Of a stretch of 6,402 bases of DNA, positions 1-4,853 are shown in pieces. The notes beneath the pieces are model-generated. The model had not been told where the DNA came from. It did not search any database and was given only the letters and a program-made list of their open reading frames with translations. This stretch comes from Candidatus Levyibacteriota bacterium (GTDB lineage Bacteria > Patescibacteriota > Microgenomatia > Levybacterales > UBA12049). The stretch covers positions 1-6,402 of the forward strand of contig JACPDD010000001.1 in assembly GCA_016184205.1 (NCBI GenBank), given 5' to 3'. The number at the start of each line of letters is the position of its first letter. Position 1 is the first letter of the stretch. The position numbers were made by a program, and so were the translations under genes.

Positions 1-1278
1 ATTCTTATAATAACTACTTTTTTTTTTTCATTTCTTGCTGCTATTGGACTAAATAATTTTTTGAAAGAAAAAAAATTCCCCAGAACAATTGTTATCATCT
101 CCCTAATTTTGATAGGGGTATCCCTAGTTGGCGTTGTGTTTGCTTTTCTTCTAAAGGCAAATGTTGTTAGTGAGGAAATTGCTAATTACATAATACAGCC
201 TAATTTTGTATGGAAAGATATGTTCCTGCCAATAATGGTACGAAATGTTCTTTTGCAAACAGGTTTTGTTCTTTTGTTTATCTTTCTTTTGTTTCTCTAC
301 CGACTTAAAATCCTTTTTGTTTTTATTGTAATTTGTCTTACCATTTTTGGACAATTTTATTATTTTCAAAAATATGTTGTATTAGGAAATAAAGAATTTT
401 TATATCCATCTAACCAGATATTCTCGTTCCTAAGAGAAAACACATTCGACGCAAGCAGATTTGTTGCATTAGGCCAGCCAATCGTAGGAAATTTTTCAAC
501 TTTAGAAAAAGTGTATTCTCCAGATGGACTAGACCCAATTTTTTCAAATCAATACGGACAATTAGTATATGCGGCTAAACATGAGGGAGAATTTACATAC
601 AATATTCCACGCATAGAAGTTAGCCTGTCTGACATTGATAACAATACGTCTTTTTCAAACGATTCCCCTTATATAAAAGTTATTAATCTATTGGGGATAA
701 AGTATGTCCTCTATTATCATGCAAAAGGAGAAAAGCAGGCTTTAGATACAAAATTTTCCTCAGACATGTTTTCTCATATCGCAAAATTTGGCAACTGGCA
801 TATATATGAGAATAAGATGGCTTTCAAAAGAGCATATATAGTTTATGACTACAAAGTGGTTAAAAATCAAGAGCAGCTTATCAAAATAATGCTCAATTTG
901 AAAACAGATTTGAGAAAGACCGTATTTCTTGAAGAAAATCCGGGCAGGAATCTAAGTGCCGGATCGGGGTCTGCGTCTCTTTCCTACTATTCGTCCAATA
1001 AAGTAATTATCAAAACGACAAGTAGCGCTGAGGCATTGTTATTTTTATCTGATACATATTATCCCGGTTGGGAAGTGTATATTGATTCTGTCCCATCTAA
1101 GATTTTTAGAGCAGATATTGCGTTCAGAGGCGTTTTTATTCCTTCTGGTAATCATGTTGTTACTTTCATCTACAATCCGGCATCTTTTAGATACGGATAT
1201 ATGTTAACCCTTGCTTCTTTTATTGTTCTTGCAATGTTTGCTCTTATTCTTTTGAGAAGAAGAAAGAGGTATTCTTAA
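1..1278 (+). CDS. YfhO-like multi-pass membrane protein, C-terminal part (5' end outside the window)
   Basis: The reading frame is open from the first base to the TAA at 1276-1278 (425 codons). A TTG at 61 could be called a start, but the 20 codons before it have no stop and encode a hydrophobic helix, so the gene almost certainly begins upstream. Four hydrophobic segments lie in the first third (about 1-48, 82-150, 235-300 and 304-360). A long, mostly polar domain follows, then one last helix (about 1198-1254) and the basic tail RRRKRYS. The diagnostic part is YYPGW at 1057-1071, followed by a region of the form D-x-x-P-x-x-I-x-R-A-D-x-A-F-R-G-V and then a GxHxVxFxYxP-type strand. This is the C-terminal signature of YfhO-type proteins. 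Family members are usually around 800 residues and resemble GT-C enzymes that use lipid-linked sugars; YfhO of Gram-positives has been linked to sugar decoration of cell-envelope polymers. The substrate here is unknown. An 11-T run at 18-28 is a possible sequencing-error site. Family call is firm, function is inferred. Confidence 0.8.
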   Translation: MLIITTFFFSFLAAIGLNNFLKEKKFPRTIVIISLILIGVSLVGVVFAFLLKANVVSEEIANYIIQPNFVWKDMFLPIMVRNVLLQTGFVLLFIFLLFLYRLKILFVFIVICLTIFGQFYYFQKYVVLGNKEFLYPSNQIFSFLRENTFDASRFVALGQPIVGNFSTLEKVYSPDGLDPIFSNQYGQLVYAAKHEGEFTYNIPRIEVSLSDIDNNTSFSNDSPYIKVINLLGIKYVLYYHAKGEKQALDTKFSSDMFSHIAKFGNWHIYENKMAFKRAYIVYDYKVVKNQEQLIKIMLNLKTDLRKTVFLEENPGRNLSAGSGSASLSYYSSNKVIIKTTSSAEALLFLSDTYYPGWEVYIDSVPSKIFRADIAFRGVFIPSGNHVVTFIYNPASFRYGYMLTLASFIVLAMFALILLRRRKRYS

Positions 1279-1574
1279 TAAAGATTGGCGATATATTTTT
1301 CTAAATCTAGCCTGCCGTTTTTAAATTCTATTCCTTCATCCCTTAGTCTTTTTATTTGCGCTGCCTTTCCTCCAAAGGCGTATCCTTTTGCAGGCTGGCC
1401 TTTAATATTTATCACCCTGTGACACGGAACAGTTTCGGGATTTTTATTTGCATGTAGTGCAAACCCGACAACTCTTGGAGATAAGCCTGAAATTTCGGAG
1501 ATTTGTTTGTATGTAGCAACCTTGCCTTTTGGGATCTTGCTTACTAAAGTATAAACTTTATCAAAACTATTCAC
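1275..1574 (-). CDS. Single-domain O6-alkylguanine-DNA alkyltransferase (Ogt/MGMT C-terminal domain type)
   Basis: This is a 99-residue protein made only of the DNA-binding/active-site domain of methylated-DNA-protein cysteine methyltransferases. The active-site motif PCHRV lies at residues 50-54, with the alkyl-acceptor Cys51 present. ATL proteins have Trp at this place, so the protein may be a working suicide repair enzyme. Other family marks are IPKGKVATY (14-22; Tyr22 matches the nucleotide-flipping Tyr), SPRVVG (32-37; Arg34 as likely arginine finger) and the GYAFGG loop (64-69). The usual N-terminal domain of full MGMT/Ogt (about 170-200 aa in total) is absent. I chose the GTG at 1574-1572 because family members begin close to this point and it overlaps the upstream mazG-like stop by 8 nt, which suits translational coupling. 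A TTG at 1619 would add 15 basic residues inside mazG. Its TAA stop shares the palindrome TTAA (1275-1278) with the stop of the convergent YfhO-like gene. It could also bind DNA without repairing it, as ATLs do. Confidence 0.88.
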   Translation of the reverse strand: MNSFDKVYTLVSKIPKGKVATYKQISEISGLSPRVVGFALHANKNPETVPCHRVINIKGQPAKGYAFGGKAAQIKRLRDEGIEFKNGRLDLEKYIANLY

Positions 1575-1896
1575 TCTTATTCTTTTTTCTTTGTTCAATT
1601 CTCTTAATCTTATCCTCAACAGCCCTTTCTATATCTACCTTGGCCGAAGAGGCAAGTTGAAGTGTTGTTAATATAACATCGGCGAATTCCTGATAAACGT
1701 GTCTTTTGTCGAATTTTTCTAGCTTAGCCTTTCTTTGTACCCTTAGAATTGACAAAATGTCATTGCAAAGTTCTCCAACTTCTTCATTGAGCTTGACTGT
1801 CATGGTTAAGATTTCTTTCTCTTGTGGTGTATATAAATGATAGCGCGTAGCTTTATCGCTAAGCTTTACTTTTTCTTGGAGGTTTTTAAGATTCAT
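1567..1896 (-). CDS. MazG-like nucleotide pyrophosphohydrolase
   Basis: This is a 109-residue all-alpha protein with the metal-binding pattern of the MazG/all-alpha NTP pyrophosphatase superfamily. EEVGE lies at residues 38-42 and EFAD at 70-73, giving EExxE followed by ExxD about 27 residues later. These acidic residues bind Mg2+ in the family. Such enzymes hydrolyse (d)NTPs, often damaged or non-canonical ones, to the monophosphate and pyrophosphate. The segment between the motifs is rich in Lys/Arg, and the C-terminus ends in a basic stretch. The length fits single-domain MazG-like proteins rather than the two-domain E. coli MazG (about 263 aa). The ATG at 1896 has no Shine-Dalgarno, but a TGCTATAAT extended -10 ends 11 nt before it, so the leader should be about 5 nt. 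It is the first gene of a two-gene unit with the alkyltransferase. The exact substrate cannot be read from the sequence, and other names such as nucleotide pyrophosphohydrolase or dUTPase-like are possible. Confidence 0.82.
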   Translation of the reverse strand: MNLKNLQEKVKLSDKATRYHLYTPQEKEILTMTVKLNEEVGELCNDILSILRVQRKAKLEKFDKRHVYQEFADVILTTLQLASSAKVDIERAVEDKIKRIEQRKKNKSE

Positions 1897-1907
1897 ATTG
1901 TTTAATG

Positions 1908-1916
1908 ATTATAGCA
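1908..1916 (-). promoter_or_regulatory. Extended -10 promoter of the mazG-like/alkyltransferase unit
   Basis: On the minus strand the sequence reads TGCTATAAT, a perfect TATAAT hexamer (1913-1908) with the TGn extension. The predicted start of transcription is near 1901-1902 and the ATG is at 1896, which leaves a leader of only about 5 nt. No good -35 hexamer is visible at 16-18 bp spacing, and an extended -10 can compensate for that. Position and strand follow from the sequence; promoter activity is inferred. Confidence 0.7.
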
Positions 1917-1922
1917 CAGAGG

Positions 1923-1931
1923 TGTTATAAT
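1923..1931 (+). promoter_or_regulatory. Extended -10 promoter of the 1938 gene, leaderless
   Basis: TGTTATAAT is a consensus extended -10. Only 6 nt lie between the last T and the ATG at 1938, so the normal +1 position falls on the A of the start codon. No Shine-Dalgarno is present. This placement supports the ATG at 1938 over an in-frame ATG at 1905, which would lie upstream of the promoter. It lies back to back with the minus-strand -10 at 1908-1913, and each box falls in the upstream region of the other. Confidence 0.72.
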
Positions 1932-1937
1932 AATTTC

Positions 1938-2348
1938 ATGGCAAAGGCTCAAAAAACAGAATTTGCGGGAGAGAAATGGGATAGGAAAAAAATATTTATA
2001 GCAATTTTAGTAACTTTGGCACTGGCTATTTCGGGACTGGAGCTTAAAGCTTATTTCCTGGATTCGAATTCATCCAAAAGTACCAAGAGAGTAGGCTCCC
2101 TAGAAGACATTAAAGGTACAAGCGTTTCTCTTACTCCTACGATTTCACTCCCTTCGGCTCAGCAGATTGGGGAAGAAGTCGCCCAAAATCTTAAAAGCAT
2201 TAAGCAGGACATAAGCAATATAAACGTACAGGAAGTCGCAACTTTATCTCCCCAAGTAAAAAAAATTCTGGATGACATAGGGGAATTGCCTAATTATCCT
2301 GGAAGTTATGCAAAAGACATTTGTATTAAATTTTGCAGTGGTCTATGA
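1938..2348 (+). CDS. Small membrane-anchored protein of unknown function
   Basis: I do not recognise this 136-residue protein. A short charged N-terminus (GEKWDRKK) leads into one transmembrane helix at about residues 19-40. The rest is probably outside the cell by the positive-inside rule: a Ser/Thr/Lys-rich linker (43-70), a helix-forming stretch with IGEEVAQNLKSIKQDIS (77-93), and a C-terminal segment with LSPQVKKILDDIGELP (103-118). It ends in CIKFCSGL, which places two cysteines (129 and 133) four residues apart right at the C-terminus. The start is taken at ATG 1938 because an extended -10 box lies 6 nt before it. An ATG at 1905 would add 11 residues but would precede that promoter. The TGA stop (2346-2348) is already part of a palindromic element in the gap to the NRAMP gene. 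The helix could also be a signal peptide, although no clear cleavage site is seen. The gene itself is fairly certain; no function can be given. Confidence 0.72.
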   Translation: MAKAQKTEFAGEKWDRKKIFIAILVTLALAISGLELKAYFLDSNSSKSTKRVGSLEDIKGTSVSLTPTISLPSAQQIGEEVAQNLKSIKQDISNINVQEVATLSPQVKKILDDIGELPNYPGSYAKDICIKFCSGL

Positions 2349-2397
2349 CCCATTCGACTGCTCGCTCAGGGTCATGGTGAGTTTATCGAACCATGAG
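2343..2397. repeat. Palindromic REP-like element between the 1938 gene and the NRAMP gene
   Basis: Two adjacent perfect hairpins fill the gap: ATGACCC (2345-2351) with GGGTCAT (2369-2375), and TCATGGT (2372-2378) with ACCATGA (2390-2396). They compete with a larger fold in which TTCGA (2353-2357) pairs with TCGAA (2386-2390) and CTCA (2365-2368) with TGAG (2378-2381). Half-sites of the form TTCGAC...GCTCAGGG recall small interspersed palindromes that I remember from many environmental bacterial genomes, but that resemblance is from memory and unverified. The element contains the TGA stop of the upstream gene and the ATG start of the downstream one. It lacks a U-tract, so it is a poor terminator. 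It may affect translation of the NRAMP gene by hiding its start codon. Confidence 0.55.
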
Positions 2398-3610
2398 TAA
2401 GATAAGGAGATTATTTAAGGCATTGGGCCCAGGGTTTATTACTGGCGCTTCGGATGATGACCCTTCGGGCATTGGTACTTATGCTCAGACTGGGGCAATT
2501 TTTGGCTTTTCCCAAGCATGGACCGCTCCGTTTTCTTTTCCGTTTATGTCCGTAGTACAGGAAATGTGTGGAAGGATTGGCATGGTAACAGGCATGGGAC
2601 TTACGCGAGTTGTCAAAACACATTATGCAAAACCGGTGCTATATATTACTGTCGCTCTTCTTTTAATAGCAAATACAATAAATATTGGAGCAAATCTGGG
2701 CGCTATGGCGTCTTCGGCTCAGTTACTTTTAGGCATCCCTTTTATATTTTGGCTTATAGGCATAACCGTGATAACCATTCTTCTTGAGGTATTTGTTTCA
2801 TATCCTGTTTACGCCAGAATTCTTAAATACTTAGCGTTTTCTCTTCTTGCATATATTATTACTGCTTTTATTGTTAAGCAAAACTGGGGAGAAGTGTTGC
2901 GCTCCACCGTTATCCCAAGTTTTTCCATGAGCCGCGAGTATCTTTTTAATATTGTTGCTATTTTGGGGACAACCATCTCGCCTTACCTTTTCTTTTGGCA
3001 AGCAGACGAAGAGGTTGAAGAAGAAGTCCAACAGGGGAAAATACGCCACATGGGCGCAGGTATTCCCCAAGTGACAGGAAGGGATATCCACAGAATGAGA
3101 TGGGATACGGTGGCCGGAATGTTTTTCTCAAATCTTGTAATGTTTTTTATTATTATTACAACAGCATCTACCCTACATGCAAATGGTATTACCAAAATAG
3201 AAACAGCAGACCAAGCAGCGCAAATTTTAAGACCACTAGCAGGAGATTTTGCATTTCTACTATTTGCAGCCGGCATTATTGGTACCGGACTTCTGGCAGT
3301 TCCTATACTTGCAGGATCTGCTTCATATGCAGTTTCTGAAGTATTTAACTGGAAAGAGGGATTGTACCGTAAATTTACTCAGGCACATGGATTTTATGGA
3401 GTTATTACAATCGCGACGCTTATTGGCCTGCTTGTTAATTTTACGCCTATTGCTCCGTTTACAATGCTTTACTATACGGCAATTCTCAACGGTCTTGCCG
3501 CCCCGCCGCTTATGATTTTAATTATGCTTGTGGCACACAATAAAAAAATCAGTTGCGGCAATTGCCCTCCTCCTTTCTTTAGTGGGTTTGTACTAATGCG
3601 CTTCCTTTGA
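2393..3610 (+). CDS. NRAMP-superfamily divalent metal ion transporter, C-terminus probably frameshifted
   Basis: This polytopic inner-membrane protein has about ten visible helices and belongs to the Mn2+/Fe2+ NRAMP (COG1914-like) group. The opening GPGFITGASDDDPSGIGTY (residues 12-30) is the TM1 region. The canonical DPGN metal motif reads DPSG here (23-26). The TM6 motif, canonically MPH, reads SPY (196-198, in GTTISPYLFFWQ). Further family blocks are ANTINIGANLGAM (93-105) and GIIGTGLLAVPILAGSASYAV (split across 294-314). Most members use coupled proton and divalent-metal uptake, but loss of the TM6 methionine makes the ion uncertain. The ATG at 2393 fits family starts, yet it lies in a hairpin and has no Shine-Dalgarno, so coupling to the 1938 gene is likely. 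After LVAHNKK the frame gives an unlikely SCGNCPPPFF tail. One frame over, just after the A7 run at 3542-3548, lies a hydrophobic helix SVAAIALLLSLVGLY ending at TAA 3594-3596. The last helix therefore appears lost to a frameshift or sequence error. Confidence 0.9.
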   Translation: MSKIRRLFKALGPGFITGASDDDPSGIGTYAQTGAIFGFSQAWTAPFSFPFMSVVQEMCGRIGMVTGMGLTRVVKTHYAKPVLYITVALLLIANTINIGANLGAMASSAQLLLGIPFIFWLIGITVITILLEVFVSYPVYARILKYLAFSLLAYIITAFIVKQNWGEVLRSTVIPSFSMSREYLFNIVAILGTTISPYLFFWQADEEVEEEVQQGKIRHMGAGIPQVTGRDIHRMRWDTVAGMFFSNLVMFFIIITTASTLHANGITKIETADQAAQILRPLAGDFAFLLFAAGIIGTGLLAVPILAGSASYAVSEVFNWKEGLYRKFTQAHGFYGVITIATLIGLLVNFTPIAPFTMLYYTAILNGLAAPPLMILIMLVAHNKKISCGNCPPPFFSGFVLMRFL

Positions 3611-3616
3611 TACAAT
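3608..3616 (+). promoter_or_regulatory. Extended -10 promoter of prfB, leaderless
   Basis: TGATACAAT matches the extended -10 form TGnTAtAAT with one mismatch. A partial -35 (TTGTAC, 3588-3593) sits at the ideal 17-bp spacing. Seven nucleotides separate the box from the ATG at 3624, so transcription should start at or just before the start codon. There is no Shine-Dalgarno. The TGA of this box is also the in-frame stop of the NRAMP reading frame as sequenced. Confidence 0.65.
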
Positions 3617-3623
3617 TTCCGCT

Positions 3624-4628
3624 ATGGATGAGTTGAAACAAAGAGTAGATAATCTTCTTGCCAAATTTGACATTGAGCAAAAGAAAAAAGAAATATCCCA
3701 AATTGAGTCGGAAAGTGCGAACCCGTCTTTTTGGAATGATCAAAAGCTTGCTTCTTCAAAGATGAAAGAACTCGCAAGTCTTCAAAAAGAAATTCAAGAC
3801 GCAGATAAGCTCTCGCAGCTGGTAAAAAGCGGAGAAGAAAAGGAAGTAAGGAAGCTTTTGGATGAGCTTGAGATTCTTCTGTACCTTTCTGGTCCTTACG
3901 ACAAGGCTTCGGCAATTCTTTCTATTCACTCGGGGCAAGGAGGAGTTGAAGCAATGGATTGGACTTCTATGCTGCTTAGGATGTATAGCAGATATTTTGA
4001 AAGGAAAGCGTGGGAGGCAGAAGTTTTGGATGAAACCGCCGGGGAAGAAGCGGGAATTAAAAGCACAACTATTGCAGTAAACGCAGAATATGCATATGGC
4101 TATTTGAAAGGCGAGGCAGGAGTTCACCGTTTGGTTAGACTCTCACCCTTTAATGCAAACAATCTAAGACAAACCTCCTTTGCAATGGTTGAGATTATTC
4201 CGCAAGTCGGGGAAAATGAAAGCGAAGCAATTAAAGAGGACGATTTAGAATGGGATTTCTATAGGTCTGGCGGTCACGGTGGGCAAAATGTTAACAAGGT
4301 TTCAACCGCAGTAAGACTAAAACATAAACCAACAGGAATTGTAGTCACATCTCAATCACAGAGGTATCAGGCACAGAATAGAGACTATGCATTAAAAATT
4401 TTGCGGGCCAAACTCTGGGCTCTTAAGGAAGAAGAAAGAAAAAAAGAAGAAGCAAATTTAAAAGGTGGATATAAGACTCCAGGTTGGGGGAATCAGATTC
4501 GTTCCTACGTCTTGCATCCGTATAGAATGGTGAAGGACTTGCGTACTGGCTTTGAAACTTCAAATACAGAAGCAGTATTAGATGGAGACATCGACGGCTT
4601 CATAGACGAGGAACTGCGCAAATTATAA
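3624..4628 (+). CDS. prfB: Peptide chain release factor 2 (RF2)
   Basis: RF2 recognises UAA and UGA in the ribosomal A site and triggers peptide release. At 334 residues it is slightly shorter than E. coli RF2 (365), mostly at the N-terminus. In order it has a helical N-terminal domain (about 1-95), the block SGQGGVEAMDW (103-113), the stop-codon reading motif SPF (174-176, in HRLVRLSPFNANN) and the catalytic GGQ (219-221, in SGGHGGQNVNKV). The C-terminal part has GWGNQIRSYVL (287-297) and TEAVLDGD (315-322). SPF rather than PxT identifies RF2, not RF1. The frame is unbroken. At the place where E. coli has its CUU UGA programmed frameshift, this gene reads AAA TTT GAC in frame (Lys14-Phe15-Asp16), so that autoregulation is absent. 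The ATG at 3624 is supported by the extended -10 box ending 7 nt upstream and by alignment of the N-terminus with RF2. UGA evidently works as a stop in this organism. Confidence 0.96.
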   Translation: MDELKQRVDNLLAKFDIEQKKKEISQIESESANPSFWNDQKLASSKMKELASLQKEIQDADKLSQLVKSGEEKEVRKLLDELEILLYLSGPYDKASAILSIHSGQGGVEAMDWTSMLLRMYSRYFERKAWEAEVLDETAGEEAGIKSTTIAVNAEYAYGYLKGEAGVHRLVRLSPFNANNLRQTSFAMVEIIPQVGENESEAIKEDDLEWDFYRSGGHGGQNVNKVSTAVRLKHKPTGIVVTSQSQRYQAQNRDYALKILRAKLWALKEEERKKEEANLKGGYKTPGWGNQIRSYVLHPYRMVKDLRTGFETSNTEAVLDGDIDGFIDEELRKL

Positions 4629-4685
4629 GCTCAGTCGCTTTGCCAGCTCCACAATCTTCGACATTTTAATTTAGCTCGGCTCTTT

Positions 4686-4704
4686 AGATGCTAACAGGGC
4701 ATCT
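4686..4704 (+). terminator. Hairpin after prfB, possible weak terminator
   Basis: AGATGC (4686-4691) and GCATCT (4699-4704) form a perfect 6-bp stem with a 7-nt loop, 58 nt after the prfB stop, followed by TTCC. The U-tract is short and broken and the stem is not GC-rich, so intrinsic termination is uncertain. It is the best candidate between prfB and the next promoter. Confidence 0.3.
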
Positions 4705-4728
4705 TTCCTCAAAGCTCCTTCGCTCTTT

Positions 4729-4756
4729 AATCATCAATCATTAATCTTTAATAATT
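4729..4756. repeat. Four degenerate tandem heptads (AATCWTY-like)
   Basis: AATCATC, AATCATT, AATCTTT and AATAATT follow one another without gaps. Each differs from its neighbour at one or two positions. The following bases (CAATTGATTG, AAATTGAAAATT) continue the same simple AT-rich style. This may be decayed low-complexity sequence or an UP-element-like stretch upstream of the 4798 promoter. Confidence 0.4.
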
Positions 4757-4797
4757 TCTCAATTGATTGGAAATTGAAAATTATATTGTCTGTGGGG

Positions 4798-4826
4798 TTG
4801 CCAAAAAGCTTCAAATATGTTTTACT
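4798..4826 (+). promoter_or_regulatory. Candidate promoter of the 4854-ftsE-ftsX unit
   Basis: TTGCCA (4798-4803, four of six to TTGACA) and TTTACT (4821-4826, four of six to TATAAT) are exactly 17 bp apart. The -10 is preceded by TGT (4818-4820), an extended -10 arrangement. The start of transcription would be near 4833, leaving about 20 nt of leader that contains the Shine-Dalgarno. The region upstream is AT-rich. Confidence 0.45.
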
Positions 4827-4835
4827 GATATGACC

Positions 4836-4844
4836 AGGAGGTGA
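4836..4844 (+). promoter_or_regulatory. Perfect Shine-Dalgarno AGGAGGTGA of the 4854 gene
   Basis: This 9-nt site is fully complementary to the conserved 3' end of bacterial 16S rRNA. It lies 9 nt before the ATG at 4854 and fixes that start. It stands out because the mazG-like gene, the 1938 gene and prfB have no such site. Confidence 0.85.
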
Positions 4845-4853
4845 AGATTTAAT

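Larger units (their letters stand above)
4629..4853. other. Spacer between prfB and the 4854 gene
   Basis: This 225-bp gap has two parts. The first (about 4629-4727) is richer in GC, contains AGCTC four times (4628, 4645, 4673, 4713) and a small hairpin. It holds only very short frames, such as a 13-codon minus-strand frame MSKIVELAKRLSL, which I do not call a gene. The second (about 4728-4785) is very AT-rich and begins with four degenerate heptads (AATCATC, AATCATT, AATCTTT, AATAATT; 4729-4756). A candidate promoter and a strong Shine-Dalgarno end the spacer. Confidence 0.6.

Noticed and set aside
61..63. TTG as the start of the YfhO-like gene
   Set aside because: The same frame is open for 20 codons to the window edge and encodes a membrane helix; known family members are much longer, so this is an internal Leu codon.
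151..369. Minus-strand open frame inside the YfhO-like gene
   Set aside because: It is the Lys/Asn-rich antisense of membrane-helix codons and has no family features.
1575..1619. TTG start for the alkyltransferase (114 residues)
   Set aside because: The extra 15 residues lie fully inside the mazG-like gene and precede the usual family start; the GTG at 1574 with an 8-nt overlap is more natural.
1905..1937. ATG at 1905 as start of the 136-residue protein
   Set aside because: It lies upstream of a consensus extended -10 box that places transcription start at 1938, and the added 11 residues look unlike a protein N-terminus before the charged MAKAQKTEF start.
2343..2397. Intrinsic terminator between the 1938 gene and the NRAMP gene
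   Set aside because: The hairpins lack a following T-run and the right arm contains the next start codon.
3622..4127. Open frames in other frames over prfB
   Set aside because: They are shadows of a complete RF2 with all motifs, and no alternative product is recognisable.
3624..4628. UGA recoding as in some CPR lineages
   Set aside because: RF2 is intact, TGA ends the 1938 gene and ftsE at sensible places, and no in-frame TGA interrupts any conserved domain.
4626..4667. 13-codon minus-strand frame MSKIVELAKRLSL as a small gene
   Set aside because: Too short, no ribosome site, and it overlaps the prfB stop; no support beyond a start and a stop.
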